The notes beneath the pieces are model-generated. The model saw only the letters and a program-made list of their open reading frames with translations. It searched no databases and was not told where the DNA came from. The translations under genes were made by a program, and so were the position numbers. From positions 219,275 to 283,274 of the forward strand of contig NZ_BCRG01000003.1 of the NCBI RefSeq assembly GCF_001552475.1: a stretch of DNA of 64,000 nucleotides, in the 5' to 3' direction. Positions 43,916-53,408 of the stretch are shown in pieces. How positions within the stretch are numbered: the first letter of the stretch is position 1; each line of letters starts with the position of its first letter. This stretch comes from Microbacterium oleivorans NBRC 103075 (lineage in GTDB: Bacteria; Actinomycetota; Actinomycetes; Actinomycetales; Microbacteriaceae).

Positions 43916-44685
43916 CCGGCGGCGGCTTGCGCGGCGCCCGAGTCCTCGTGCCCCGCGCCGGGGCCTGGGGTGAACGCGTGCGCGCCGATCTGAACTCCCG
44001 CGGCGCCGAGGCGGTCCTCGCGCCACTCATCTCTTCTGCGCCGCCGCGCGACACCGCGGCGCGCGACCGTGCGTTCGCTGCCCTCGCCGACGGTGCGTAT
44101 GCGTGGCTGTTCGTCACGAGCGCCGCGAGCGTCGAGCAGCTCCGTCAGCACGACGTCGCGATCCCTGCCACCACCCGCATCGCCGCTGTCGGCCGCGCGA
44201 CCGCCCGAGCTGTCGCCGACGCGGGGTGGGACGTCGACTTCGTCCCGGCCGGAGCGTCGTCGGCGACGGCACTGGCCGCTCAGTGGTGCGCTGACCGTCT
44301 GCCCGCCGCGACCGGCCGAGCTCTCGTCGTCCGGAGCGATCTCGCTCAGGCCGTCGTGAGCGACGAGCTCGAGGTCCGCGGGTTCGCCGTCGACGTCTGC
44401 ATCGCCTACCGCACCGTGGGTGTCGACCTCGATCCCGCTGTCGCCGAGGACCTCGGGTCCGGCGACATCGGCGTCGTGCTCCTCACATCGCTGAGCGTGG
44501 GGCGCGAGCTCCGCCGGCAGGTCGGGACCCTCCCGGCATCCACCCTCGTCGCCTCGATCGGTCCCGGCACGACCCGCGACGCCTCCGCCCTCGGTTTCAC
44601 CGTCGGGCACACCGCCCAGAGCCAGAGCATCGACGCGCTGATCGCCGAGCTCGACGCCCGCGTTCCCCTGGAGAAGTCCTCATGA
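43912..44685 (+). CDS. hemD: Uroporphyrinogen-III synthase
   Basis: A 257-residue two-domain protein that cyclises hydroxymethylbilane with inversion of ring D. Sequence conservation in this family is low, but LFVTSAASVEQL, AAVGRATARAVADAGWDVDFVPAG and SIGPGTTRDASALGF are typical. Position between hemC and hemB supports the call. It overlaps both neighbours by four bases. Confidence 0.9.
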   Translation: MTGGGLRGARVLVPRAGAWGERVRADLNSRGAEAVLAPLISSAPPRDTAARDRAFAALADGAYAWLFVTSAASVEQLRQHDVAIPATTRIAAVGRATARAVADAGWDVDFVPAGASSATALAAQWCADRLPAATGRALVVRSDLAQAVVSDELEVRGFAVDVCIAYRTVGVDLDPAVAEDLGSGDIGVVLLTSLSVGRELRRQVGTLPASTLVASIGPGTTRDASALGFTVGHTAQSQSIDALIAELDARVPLEKSS

Positions 44686-45677
44686 CCTCGTTCCCCACTC
44701 GCCGCCTCCGCCGCCTGCGCGGCACGCCCGCGCTCCGTCGCCTGGCCGCCGAGCACCACCTCGTCCCCTCGCAGCTCGTGCTGCCGGTGTTCGTGAAGGA
44801 GGGCATCACCTCCTCGCAGCCCATCGCGAGCATGCCGGGGGTGTCGCAGCATCCGCTCGACGCGATCGCCGACGTCGTCGACGAGGCGGCCGCGGCGGGC
44901 ATCGGCGGGATCATGATCTTCGGCGTGCCCGCGGTCCGCGACGCGGTCGGCAGCGGCGCGACCGACCCCGACGGCATCCTCAACCGTGCGATCGCGGTCG
45001 CCGCTCGCGCCGCTGCAGGACGCCTCACAGTCCAGGCGGATCTCTGCCTCGACGAGTTCACCGATCACGGCCACTGCGGTCTGCTCGCCGCTGACGGCTC
45101 GGTCGACAACGACGCGACCCTTGAGGTCTACGCCGAGATGGGCGTCGCGCAGGCCCGCGCCGGCGCAGACGTGCTGGGACTGTCCGGAATGATGGACGGC
45201 CAGGTCGCCGCGGTCCGCGCGGGGCTGGATGCCGCCGGGTTCGCGCACGTCGCGATCCTCGCCTACTCGGCCAAGTACGCCTCCGCCTTCTACGGCCCCT
45301 TCCGCGACGCGGTCGAGTCGACCCTGCAGGGCGATCGCCGGACGTACCAGATGGATCCGGCGAACGCGCGCGAGGGCGTCGAAGAGGCCCTCGTCGACAT
45401 CGCCGAGGGCGCCGACGTCGTCATGGTGAAGCCCGCCATGCCCTACCTCGACGTGCTCGCCCGCGTCTCGGACCGCTCGAACGTGCCGGTGTGGGCGTAT
45501 CAGGTGTCGGGGGAGTACGCGATGATCGAGCACGCCGCCGCGGCCGGCCTCATCGACCGGGAGCGCGCAATCGGCGAGAGCCTCCTCGGCATCCGCCGTG
45601 CGGGAGCCGACGTCATCCTCACCTATTGGGCCGTCGAGGTCGCGCACTGGCTGCGCGCCGGGAAGGAACTCGCATGA
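44682..45677 (+). CDS. hemB: Porphobilinogen synthase (delta-aminolevulinate dehydratase)
   Basis: A 331-residue TIM-barrel enzyme that condenses two 5-aminolevulinates. Schiff-base lysines are in [17 protein letters not shown] and [12 protein letters not shown]. The metal-site region reads [14 protein letters not shown], with only part of the zinc cysteines kept, suggesting a magnesium-type enzyme. It overlaps hemD and hemL by four bases at both ends. Confidence 0.96.
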   Translation: MTSFPTRRLRRLRGTPALRRLAAEHHLVPSQLVLPVFVKEGITSSQPIASMPGVSQHPLDAIADVVDEAAAAGIGGIMIFGVPAVRDAVGSGATDPDGILNRAIAVAARAAAGRLTVQADLCLDEFTDHGHCGLLAADGSVDNDATLEVYAEMGVAQARAGADVLGLSGMMDGQVAAVRAGLDAAGFAHVAILAYSAKYASAFYGPFRDAVESTLQGDRRTYQMDPANAREGVEEALVDIAEGADVVMVKPAMPYLDVLARVSDRSNVPVWAYQVSGEYAMIEHAAAAGLIDRERAIGESLLGIRRAGADVILTYWAVEVAHWLRAGKELA

Positions 45678-46978
45678 GCCGCAATCAGGAGCTGTTCGAC
45701 CGTGCCCGTGGAGTGATCCCCGGGGGTGTCGATTCGCCGGTCCGGGCCTACGGGTCCGTCGGCGGGACGCCGCGGTTCATGGTGTCCGCGCAAGGTGCCT
45801 ATGTGACGGATGCCGATGGCCGCGACTACGTCGACCTCGTCGCCAGCTGGGGCCCCGCCCTTCTCGGACACTCGCACCCCGCCGTGATCGAGGCGGTCGT
45901 CGAGGCAGCCCGCCGCGGGCTCTCGTTCGGCGCGCCGACGGCGGCCGAGACCGAGCTCGCCGAGGAGATCCGCTCGCGGGTTCCGGCTGCCGAGAAGATC
46001 CGTCTCGTCTCCACCGGCACGGAGGCGACGATGACCGCGATCCGCCTCGCGCGCGCGGCCACCGGGCGCGACCTGCTCGTGAAATTCGCCGGGCACTACC
46101 ACGGCCACTCCGACGGCCTGCTGGCTCAGGCCGGATCGGGGCTTGCGACGCTCGCCCTGCCCGGGTCGGCCGGTGTGCCCGCCCCGATCGCCGCGCAGAC
46201 GCTCGTCATCGGGTACAACGACCGCGCCGCCGTCGAGGAGCTGTTCCGCGCCCACGAGGGCAAGATCGCCGCGATCATCACCGAAGCCGCCGGAGCGAAC
46301 ATGGGCGTCGTGCCGCCTGCCCCGGGCTTCACCGCGTTCCTGTCCGACATCGCGCACCGCAACGGTGCACTTCTCATCAGCGATGAGGTCCTCACCGGCT
46401 TCCGCTCCTCGCGGTCGGGCTACGCCGGTGTGCTGGATGCCGCCGGCGAACACGTGGTGCCCGATCTCATCGCGTTCGGCAAGGTCATCGGCGGCGGGCT
46501 CCCCGTCGCCGCCGTCGCCGGTCGCGCCGAGATCATGGACCTCCTCGCCCCGACCGGCCCCGTCTATCAGGCCGGCACGCTGTCGGGGAACCCGGTCGCC
46601 GTGGCCGCGGGTCTCGCGACCCTCACGCATGCCGACGAGGCGGTGTACCGGACGCTCGACTCCGTTGCGCACACCGTCGCAGCGGAGGCATCCGCTGCTC
46701 TGACGGATGCCGGGGTGCCGCACGTCGTGCAGTGGGCGGGGACGCTGTTCAGCATCTTCTTCGGCGAGAGTGTCGTCGGTGGCGTGCCCGACTACGCGAC
46801 CGCGACCTCGCAGGATGCCGACGCGTATGGGCGCTTCTTCCACGCGATGCTCGGGGCCGGCGTCTCCCTGCCGCCATCGGCGTTCGAGGCATGGTTCGTC
46901 ACGGCGGCCCACGACGATGCGGCGATCGCCCGCATCGTCGACGCGCTGCCCGCGGCGGCGGAGGCGGCGCGCAGCTGA
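45674..46978 (+). CDS. hemL: Glutamate-1-semialdehyde 2,1-aminomutase
   Basis: A 434-residue PLP enzyme that makes 5-aminolevulinate from the HemA product. The PLP lysine is in [40 protein letters not shown] and [10 protein letters not shown] are class-III aminotransferase motifs. It is the last of eight coupled haem genes. HemA, which precedes it in the pathway, is encoded divergently at the other end. Confidence 0.96.
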   Translation: MSRNQELFDRARGVIPGGVDSPVRAYGSVGGTPRFMVSAQGAYVTDADGRDYVDLVASWGPALLGHSHPAVIEAVVEAARRGLSFGAPTAAETELAEEIRSRVPAAEKIRLVSTGTEATMTAIRLARAATGRDLLVKFAGHYHGHSDGLLAQAGSGLATLALPGSAGVPAPIAAQTLVIGYNDRAAVEELFRAHEGKIAAIITEAAGANMGVVPPAPGFTAFLSDIAHRNGALLISDEVLTGFRSSRSGYAGVLDAAGEHVVPDLIAFGKVIGGGLPVAAVAGRAEIMDLLAPTGPVYQAGTLSGNPVAVAAGLATLTHADEAVYRTLDSVAHTVAAEASAALTDAGVPHVVQWAGTLFSIFFGESVVGGVPDYATATSQDADAYGRFFHAMLGAGVSLPPSAFEAWFVTAAHDDAAIARIVDALPAAAEAARS

Positions 46979-46990
46979 GGAGGCGACGGC

Positions 46991-47003
46991 TAGGGTGAGC
47001 CGC
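46991..47003 (+). promoter_or_regulatory. Leaderless promoter, -10 TAGGGT
   Basis: TAGGGT at 46991-46996 is seven bases before the ATG at 47004, just after the hemL stop. Confidence 0.45.
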
Positions 47004-47615
47004 ATGCCTCGTCGCCTGCTGCTCGCCCTGCCCGCGGTCGTCCTGGCGATCGCACTCTCGGGGTGCGCGACGGCGGCTGCGGCCACGACCGCCGAGATCA
47101 CCGAGCGGGTCTCGCACCTCGGTGTCGACCCCGCGCTCGTGGTGACGACGACGATCGAGGGATACGACCTGGCGCCGCAGTCTGTGAACGAGACGGACGA
47201 GGGCGGCATGACCGCGACGTGGGCGAAGCCCGGTACCGGCGATATGGTCACCGTGCGCACTGATCCGGTGGAGATGGATGCCGCCGCCTGTGCCGCTCAG
47301 CAGCTGTGGGGCGGCGGCGAAGCCACGTGCGTCCGCGACGGGGCGACGTGGCACCGGTCGTCCGGGGTGATCGACGAGTACGCCGTCGTCGGCGACGGCC
47401 GCACGGTGCTCGTCGTCGGCGGTGACGGCTTCGGCGCCCCTCGGGAGGACCTGAGAGAGGCCGCCGCGGGCCTGCGGGCTCCGACCGTCGCGGAGGTCGA
47501 TCGGATGTTCGCCGAGGTGCAGAGACGCTACGATCGCGGCGGCCCCGTCGAACGCGGCGACCTCCCGAAGGACGGGGACGGCGCTCCCATCGACCCGGGT
47601 GGCGAGGGCGGCTGA
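47004..47615 (+). CDS. Predicted lipoprotein of unknown function
   Basis: A 203-residue protein with a signal peptide ending in the lipobox AIALSGC (Cys about residue 21). The mature domain contains VTTTIEGYDLAPQSVNETDEGG and two later cysteines (DAAACAAQQLW, EATCVRD) that could form a disulfide, and ends in a Pro/Gly-rich tail. I recognise no family. It follows hemL but has its own leaderless -10, so it is probably a separate transcript. Confidence 0.75.
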   Translation: MPRRLLLALPAVVLAIALSGCATAAAATTAEITERVSHLGVDPALVVTTTIEGYDLAPQSVNETDEGGMTATWAKPGTGDMVTVRTDPVEMDAAACAAQQLWGGGEATCVRDGATWHRSSGVIDEYAVVGDGRTVLVVGGDGFGAPREDLREAAAGLRAPTVAEVDRMFAEVQRRYDRGGPVERGDLPKDGDGAPIDPGGEGG

Positions 47616-47732
47616 GTCGCCGGCAGTGCATCGGACAGGGCGTGCGTGACCGACCGGCAACACTCGCCACGATCACCCATCCGTCCGACATACGCCCATC
47701 GTCCCCGGACCGGCGGCGCGAGGCCCGGCAAC

Positions 47733-47745
47733 TAGGCTGGAGCCC
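47733..47745 (+). promoter_or_regulatory. Leaderless promoter of rsmA, -10 TAGGCT
   Basis: TAGGCT at 47733-47738 is seven bases before the ATG at 47746. The 117 bases before it (47616-47732) show no other feature. Confidence 0.5.
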
Positions 47746-48585
47746 ATGCCCGTCACCCTCCTCGGAGCCTCCGAGATCCGCGCTCTCGCTGCCGACCTCG
47801 ATGTCACTCCGACCAAGAAGCTCGGGCAGAACTTCGTCGTCGACGCGAACACGGTCCGGAAGATCGTCGCGGCCGCGCGTGTGACCGCGGCCGATCGTGT
47901 CGTGGAGGTCGGTCCGGGCCTCGGCTCGCTCACCCTGGCGATCCTCGAGACGGGCGCACCCGTCACCGCGGTCGAGATCGATCACCGTCTCGCCGAGAGG
48001 CTGCCCACGACGGCTGCCGCGCACGGCGTGCCCGACGGCGTGCTCACCGTCGTCGCTGAAGACGCCCTGCGCGTCACGGCGCTCCCCGGCGACCCCGATG
48101 TCCTCGTCGCGAATCTGCCGTACAACGTCAGCGTCCCCGTGCTGCTGCACTTCATGGAGCACTTCCCGTCGATCCAGCGCGGCGTGGTCATGGTCCAGGC
48201 CGAGGTCGGCGAACGTCTGGCGGCCCCGTCGGGCTCGAAGATCTACGGCTCCCCGAGCGTCAAGGCCGCGTGGTACGGCGCGTGGCGACTGACCGGCACC
48301 GTCTCCCGGCAGGTCTTCTGGCCCGTCCCCAACGTCGACAGTGTGCTCGTCGGATTCCAGCGGGACGGTCAGCCCCGCGGCACCGAAGCGGAACGCCTCC
48401 GCACCTTCGCCATCGTCGACGCCGCGTTCCAGCAGCGCCGCAAGATGCTCCGCCAGGCGCTGTCCACCGTGCTCGGCGGCTCGTCGGCTGCCGCGAGCGA
48501 CATCCTCGAGCGTGCCGGGGTCGCCCCGACCGCCCGCGGTGAAGAGCTCACGATCGAGGACTTCGTTCGCATCGCGCGCGTCTGA
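47746..48585 (+). CDS. rsmA: 16S rRNA dimethyladenosine transferase RsmA (KsgA)
   Basis: A 279-residue SAM-dependent enzyme that dimethylates A1518 and A1519 in 16S rRNA during 30S maturation. Motifs are KKLGQNFVVD, VVEVGPGLGSLTLA and the catalytic NLPYNVSVPVL. The C-terminal helical domain ends EELTIEDFVRIARV. In actinobacteria it normally precedes ispE; here a phosphoesterase, a Stealth gene and a reductase lie between them. Confidence 0.96.
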   Translation: MPVTLLGASEIRALAADLDVTPTKKLGQNFVVDANTVRKIVAAARVTAADRVVEVGPGLGSLTLAILETGAPVTAVEIDHRLAERLPTTAAAHGVPDGVLTVVAEDALRVTALPGDPDVLVANLPYNVSVPVLLHFMEHFPSIQRGVVMVQAEVGERLAAPSGSKIYGSPSVKAAWYGAWRLTGTVSRQVFWPVPNVDSVLVGFQRDGQPRGTEAERLRTFAIVDAAFQQRRKMLRQALSTVLGGSSAAASDILERAGVAPTARGEELTIEDFVRIARV

Positions 48586-48836
48586 GCCCGCGGCATCCCG
48601 CCGACACAGCGGGCACGCGGAGCTTCGCATGGGGATGACGCGTCGCAAGGGGCGGATGCCGCGATTCGGCCCTCTGCATCCGTCATCTCCTCGCGAACCC
48701 ACCGCGACAACTCCGCCTCACGTTGCCGTTTTCAGCGATTTCGTGAGTCGTTCATCACCCGTTCCCGAAACACGCCGGTAACATTTCGGAGCAAGACGGG
48801 GGCACCCGAACCCTCGCACTGACGGAAGAAGCAACC
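48586..48836. other. 251-bp intergenic region upstream of the phosphoesterase gene
   Basis: No credible gene is seen. The right half is less GC-rich than the surroundings and holds the likely promoter of the next gene: TAACAT at 48779-48784 as a -10 candidate, leaving a leader of about 45 bases with GGAAGAA before the ATG. It is one of the few genes here that appears to have a real 5' leader. Confidence 0.4.
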
Positions 48837-49751
48837 ATGCGCCGCGCCGAACACCCGGCCGCCGAACGGATCCTGCTCCACCTGAGTGACACGCATCTGC
48901 GCGGTCCAGGACCCCGTCTCTTCGACAGCGTCGACGGCGAAGCGTCGTTGACCGCCGCCCTCGATGCCATCGAATCGAGCGGCGTCGCCCCGGACGCCAT
49001 CGTCTTCACGGGAGACCTCGTGGATCTCGGTGAAGCCGCTGCATACGACGCGATCCGCGCCCTTGTCGAGCCCTTCGCCGAGCGACTCGGCGCGCGGCTG
49101 CTCTGGGTCATGGGCAACCACGACGACCGCGGGGCGTTCCGCGAGCACCTGCTCGACCAGACCCCCGCGGATCCGAGCGCACCGTACGACCGAGTCGACG
49201 AGCTCGATGGCCTGCGCATCGTGACCCTCGACACGAGCGTCCCCGGCCACCACCACGGCGAGCTCTCGGCTGCCCAGCTGGACTGGCTGAGCAGTGTGCT
49301 GGCGACGCCGGCTCCTCTCGGAACCGTCCTCGCGATGCACCACCCGCCGGTGCCGAGTGTGCTGCCGCTGGCGGCGAGCGTCGAACTGCGGGATCAGCGT
49401 CGCCTCGCGGACGTCGTCCGCGGCACAGATGTGAGAGGCATCATCGCGGGTCACCTGCACTACTCGACGTTCGCGACGTTCGCGGGCATCCCCGTCTCCG
49501 TCGCCTCATCGACCTGCTACGCCCAGGACCTCACGGTTCCCGTGGGCGGTACGCGTCCGCAGGACGGTGCCCAGGCGTACAACCTCGTGCACGTCTACGA
49601 CGACACGGTCGTGCACTCGGTCGTGCCGATCGACGTGCCGCGTCCGCTCGAGTACATCGATGCGGAAGAAGCTCAGCGACGCCTGCGCAATGCAGGCGTC
49701 GCCGGCTCCGTCACGCGTGCAGCTCGATCGGGCGTGCCGGCGCTGCACTGA
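48837..49751 (+). CDS. Calcineurin-like metallophosphoesterase (CpdA-type)
   Basis: A 304-residue phosphodiesterase. The five metal-site motifs are present: [10 protein letters not shown] (Asp18, His20), [27 protein letters not shown] and [11 protein letters not shown]. This set resembles 3',5'-cyclic-nucleotide phosphodiesterases of the CpdA/Rv0805 group, but the substrate is not proven by sequence. No signal peptide. ATG start with GGAAGAA upstream. Its last 41 bases overlap the convergent Stealth gene. Confidence 0.9.
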   Translation: MRRAEHPAAERILLHLSDTHLRGPGPRLFDSVDGEASLTAALDAIESSGVAPDAIVFTGDLVDLGEAAAYDAIRALVEPFAERLGARLLWVMGNHDDRGAFREHLLDQTPADPSAPYDRVDELDGLRIVTLDTSVPGHHHGELSAAQLDWLSSVLATPAPLGTVLAMHHPPVPSVLPLAASVELRDQRRLADVVRGTDVRGIIAGHLHYSTFATFAGIPVSVASSTCYAQDLTVPVGGTRPQDGAQAYNLVHVYDDTVVHSVVPIDVPRPLEYIDAEEAQRRLRNAGVAGSVTRAARSGVPALH

Positions 49752-51279
49752 CGGCGGGGTTCTCCCACGGCGCGCGGACCGGGAAGAGACGCTCGAGAAG
49801 GCCGGTCACCGCGCGCACGCGCACGGCTTCGGGCACCTCGAGGTCGCCGCCGTCGTTGAGGCAGAACATGTCGACGTCGCCGCGCTCGGCGAGGCGCTCC
49901 ATGCGTCGGAGCGACGCGGCCTGTGTCGTCTGGAAGTACCGCACCCGCGGCGCGGTCGACGCGATCGCGCGGCCCGTGAACTGCGCGTAGTAGTGGTACA
50001 GGCAGTTGGTCACCGAAACGTCGGTCGCGGAGCGGAAGCGGGATGCCGCGGTCCGGCGGATCTCCTCGGGGAACTCCTGCTCCAGCTCGAACATGACGCT
50101 CTTACGCAGCGGCGCCGCGCAGTGCTCGAGGTCGCGGACGATCGTCCGGCCGAAGCGCTCCCGGAGAAGCTCGCGGTTGTGGCGCAGCGCGTTGTCGTGC
50201 CCGCTCCGCGCTACGCGACGGGGACCGGTGCCGATACGGACCTCGCACTCCACGAACGAGGAGACGCCCGCGGGGGAGAAGAACAGCTCGGGGGACAGCG
50301 GCCGGCCGAAGAACATGTCGTCGTTCGAATAGAGGAAGTGCTCCGACAAGCCCTCGATGCGGTGGAGCTGCGCTTCGACGGCGTGCGAATTGTGCGTCGG
50401 CAGCACCGAGGTGTCCTCGAAGAACTCCTCGCTCCGGACGATCGTGACCTTCGGGTGATCGAGCAGCCACGCGGGGGCGGGGGAGTCGGTGGCGATGAAG
50501 ATGCGTCGCACCCACGGCGCGTACATGTGAACGCTTCGGAGGGCGTAGCGCAGCTCGTCGACGTGACGGAAGCGCGCCGGGCCGTCATCGCCGTCGCCCA
50601 CGACGTACTCGGAGAGTTGTGCGGCGCGCTGGCGCTGGAACTCGGAGGAGGAGCCGTCCACCCAGGAGAAGACCATGTCGATCTCGTGGGTGATCTCGCT
50701 CGGGTGCGGGTCGAACATGCCCTGGACGGTCTGCCAGGTGCGGCCGTACCGCTCGACCGTCGCGGGTTCGATGTCCTCCGCGGCGAACGCGCGACGAGTC
50801 AGGTCGTTGGCGTGCGGTGCCTCGATGAGCTCCTCTCCGAAGCGCCAGAACTCGACGCGGACGCCGTTGCCGGCGCCGTAGCGGAGCTCACCGGCGACGC
50901 GGGGACGGAACACGCGCATCGAGGCGGGGCCGGAGGCACGGAGGCGCAGCTCGCCGAACGGCACGGGGGTGCCGCCCTTCGCCTTCGCGTAGAGCGGCTC
51001 GGTCACAGCCTGGTCCGCGAGGGCGGTCAGGGCGCGATCGCGGTGTGCGAGATCGACGACGAGACCCGGCACGGAGCCCGAGTGACGGATGAGCAGATGC
51101 GGGATGCCGGCATCCGACAGCGAATCGGCGATCAGTAGCAGGTCGGCGATGCGGGCCTGCTCGGGGGTGGCGTTGTCATGGCGCAGATGCAGCATGCCTC
51201 CGATGAGGACGATGTCCTCGCGTTCGAGGAGCGCGGTCCAGGAACCACCCTCGGACGGCAATGCACTCAGTCGCGCCAT
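49711..51279 (-). CDS. Stealth family sugar-phosphotransferase
   Basis: A 522-residue protein of the Stealth family, whose members transfer hexose-1-phosphate units to cell-surface glycans. The CR2 signature [16 protein letters not shown] lies at about residues 199-214, and the conserved [14 protein letters not shown] at 316-328 marks the CR2/CR3 core. The N-terminal 190 residues are less conserved. No signal peptide or transmembrane helix is visible. ATG start with AAGGAG seven bases upstream. No capsule or teichoic-acid genes are adjacent. Confidence 0.88.
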   Translation of the reverse strand: MARLSALPSEGGSWTALLEREDIVLIGGMLHLRHDNATPEQARIADLLLIADSLSDAGIPHLLIRHSGSVPGLVVDLAHRDRALTALADQAVTEPLYAKAKGGTPVPFGELRLRASGPASMRVFRPRVAGELRYGAGNGVRVEFWRFGEELIEAPHANDLTRRAFAAEDIEPATVERYGRTWQTVQGMFDPHPSEITHEIDMVFSWVDGSSSEFQRQRAAQLSEYVVGDGDDGPARFRHVDELRYALRSVHMYAPWVRRIFIATDSPAPAWLLDHPKVTIVRSEEFFEDTSVLPTHNSHAVEAQLHRIEGLSEHFLYSNDDMFFGRPLSPELFFSPAGVSSFVECEVRIGTGPRRVARSGHDNALRHNRELLRERFGRTIVRDLEHCAAPLRKSVMFELEQEFPEEIRRTAASRFRSATDVSVTNCLYHYYAQFTGRAIASTAPRVRYFQTTQAASLRRMERLAERGDVDMFCLNDGGDLEVPEAVRVRAVTGLLERLFPVRAPWENPAVSAAPARPIELHA

Positions 51280-51361
51280 ATGTTCTCCTTCGATGTGCGT
51301 CTTCGGTCGAGCAAGAGTAAGTGTCGGTCGTTTCGCCGACGTTTCGGGTGTCCGGCATCGC

Positions 51362-51373
51362 TAGCCTGGGGTG
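51362..51373 (+). promoter_or_regulatory. Leaderless promoter, -10 TAGCCT
   Basis: TAGCCT at 51362-51367 is six bases before the ATG at 51374 of the aldo-keto reductase. A GTG at 51371 is only three bases away, which favours the ATG. Confidence 0.5.
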
Positions 51374-52447
51374 ATGACCGACTATGCCGACCGTTTCCCC
51401 TCGTCGCGCAATGGCGACACCCACCGCCCCTATCAGGCGGCGTCCTCCCGCTACGATGCGGGGGCTTTCCGACAGGTCGGCTCGAGCGGCCTGTATCTGC
51501 CGGCGATCTCGCTGGGACTCTGGTGGAACTTCGGGGACAACATCCCCTTCGACAACCAGCGTACTCTGCTCCGGCACGCCTTCGACCGGGGCGTCACCCA
51601 TTTCGACCTGGCCAACAACTACGGCCCGCCGTTCGGCTCGGCGGAGGTCAACTTCGGTCGGATGATGCGGGAGGATTTCGCCCCCTACCGGGATGAGCTC
51701 ATCCTCTCGTCCAAGGCCGGTTACGACATGTGGCCGGGGCCGTACGGCAACTACGGTTCGCGCAAGTACCTCATCGCGAGTGCTGAGCAGTCGCTGACGC
51801 GCATGAGCGTCGACTACGTCGACATCTTCTACTCGCACCGCGCCGATCCCGTGACGCCGATCGAGGAGACCATCGGGGCGCTCGACACCCTCGTCCGGCA
51901 GGGCAAGGCGCTCTACGTGGGCATCTCCTCGTACAGCGCAGAGCGCACGGAGGAGGCGGTAGCCGTCGCGAAGAGCCTCGGGACGCCGCTGATCATCCAC
52001 CAGCCCTCCTACTCGATCCTCAACCGCTGGGTCGAGGACGGCCTCACCGACTCGCTTCGCACGGCGGGCATGGGGGCCATCGCCTTCACGCCGCTCGCTC
52101 AGGGCCTGCTCACCGACAAGTACCTGGGCGACGGTCGTGCCGACCGTGCGCAGAGCCGCTTCTCCCTGCCCGACGGGCAGCTGAACCAGAAGGCGCTCGA
52201 CACCCTGCGGTCGCTGAACGACATCGCGAAGCAGCGCGGGCAGACCCTCGCACAGATGGCCATCCAGTGGGTGCTCCGCGACGAGGTCGTCACCTCGGCG
52301 CTCATCGGCGCCTCTCGCCCGGAGCAGCTCGACCAGAACCTGGCCGCCGTCGACGGCGCTCCGTTCGACGACGACGAGCTGGCGCGCATCGATGAGCTGT
52401 CGGGGGCGATCGACGTCGACCTGTGGGCCGATTCGGCCAACGCGTGA
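51374..52447 (+). CDS. Aldo/keto reductase (YghZ/glyceraldehyde-3-phosphate reductase type)
   Basis: A 357-residue NADPH-dependent TIM-barrel reductase of the AKR14/voltage-gated-potassium-channel-beta-like branch. Catalytic Asp and Tyr are in FDLANNYGPPFG, Lys in LILSSKAGYDMWPGP, and His in DYVDIFYSHRAD; cofactor contacts are in QPSYSILNRW and TSALIGASRPEQLDQN. Close relatives reduce L-glyceraldehyde-3-phosphate or methylglyoxal. The stop overlaps ispE as GTGA, so ispE is translated from this transcript. Confidence 0.92.
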   Translation: MTDYADRFPSSRNGDTHRPYQAASSRYDAGAFRQVGSSGLYLPAISLGLWWNFGDNIPFDNQRTLLRHAFDRGVTHFDLANNYGPPFGSAEVNFGRMMREDFAPYRDELILSSKAGYDMWPGPYGNYGSRKYLIASAEQSLTRMSVDYVDIFYSHRADPVTPIEETIGALDTLVRQGKALYVGISSYSAERTEEAVAVAKSLGTPLIIHQPSYSILNRWVEDGLTDSLRTAGMGAIAFTPLAQGLLTDKYLGDGRADRAQSRFSLPDGQLNQKALDTLRSLNDIAKQRGQTLAQMAIQWVLRDEVVTSALIGASRPEQLDQNLAAVDGAPFDDDELARIDELSGAIDVDLWADSANA

Positions 52448-53370
52448 GTCTGTCCCTCGACACTTCCCGGCGCGTGCACGTGCGCGCGCCGGGAAAGATC
52501 AACCTCTTCTTCGAGGTGGGCCCGGTCGGTGACGACGGCTATCACGACGTCGCCTCCGTCTACCAGGCGGTTTCGCTCTTCGAAGACGTCTGGGCGTCTC
52601 ACGCCGACACGACCTCCCTCTCGGTGAGCGGCGATGTCGACGTCACTGGCGTTCCCCTCGACGAGTCGAATCTCGCCCTCCGTGCAGCGCGGCTGGTGAC
52701 GGACGCCGTCGGGTGGGAGGGCGGCATCCGTCTCGAGATCCATAAGGGCGTGCCCGTCGCCGGTGGGATGGGCGGCGGCTCGGCGGACGCTGCCGCGGCC
52801 CTCGTGGCGGTCAACGAACTCGTCGACGGTGGCCTTTCCGCGTCGGACCTGCACGCGCTCGGCGCGCAGCTGGGCGCGGACGTCCCGTTCGCCCTCCTCG
52901 GCGGGACGGCGGTGGGGACGGGTCGCGGCGACGAACTCGCTCCTGCTCTCGGCCGTGGGTCGTTCTCCTGGGTGCTCGTGGCGGACGGCGGCGGCCTGTC
53001 GACCCCCGAGGTCTACGGCACCCTCGATCGTCTCCGGGCGGAGATCGACATCGCTCCCGACCGTGCCCTGCCGTCGGTCGATCCCGCGGTCCTCCGGGCC
53101 CTCCGGTCGGGGGATGCCGCGGCCCTCGGCGCGGCGATCCGCAACGATCTGCAGCTCGCCGCCATCCACCTCCGCCCCGACCTTGCGACACTCCTCGACG
53201 AGGCGGTCTCCGCCGGTGCGCTCGGTGGACTCGTATCGGGTTCGGGGCCGACGACGGCATTCCTGGCCACGGACGACGGACACGCCCGACGGATCGCGGA
53301 GCATCTCGCCGCCGCCGGCCACCAGGTCCATGCCGTCACCGGACCCGTGGCCGGTGCCCGCGTCGTGTGA
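52444..53370 (+). CDS. ispE: 4-diphosphocytidyl-2-C-methyl-D-erythritol kinase
   Basis: A 308-residue GHMP kinase of the non-mevalonate isoprenoid pathway. VRAPGKINLFFEVGP holds the substrate site, PVAGGMGGGSADAAAAL the ATP loop and VSGSGPTTAFLA the third GHMP motif. GTG start overlapping the reductase stop. In actinobacteria it usually follows rsmA directly; here it has become coupled to an unrelated reductase gene. Confidence 0.95.
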   Translation: MSLSLDTSRRVHVRAPGKINLFFEVGPVGDDGYHDVASVYQAVSLFEDVWASHADTTSLSVSGDVDVTGVPLDESNLALRAARLVTDAVGWEGGIRLEIHKGVPVAGGMGGGSADAAAALVAVNELVDGGLSASDLHALGAQLGADVPFALLGGTAVGTGRGDELAPALGRGSFSWVLVADGGGLSTPEVYGTLDRLRAEIDIAPDRALPSVDPAVLRALRSGDAAALGAAIRNDLQLAAIHLRPDLATLLDEAVSAGALGGLVSGSGPTTAFLATDDGHARRIAEHLAAAGHQVHAVTGPVAGARVV

Positions 53371-53396
53371 GCTCGCGGAGTGTCGGCCCGTCCCCA

Positions 53397-53408
53397 TAGC
53401 CTGGGGGA
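53397..53408 (+). promoter_or_regulatory. Leaderless promoter, -10 TAGCCT
   Basis: TAGCCT at 53397-53402 is six bases before the ATG at 53409. Confidence 0.5.

Noticed and set aside
48587..48616. Possible terminator after rsmA (GCCCGC / GCGGGC)
   Set aside because: The stem is only six pairs with a loop of about 17 bases and no T-run, which is not better than chance at this GC content.
48586..48781. A short reading frame after rsmA continuing into the intergenic region
   Set aside because: It is mostly a shadow of rsmA in another frame, with no start context and no recognisable protein features.
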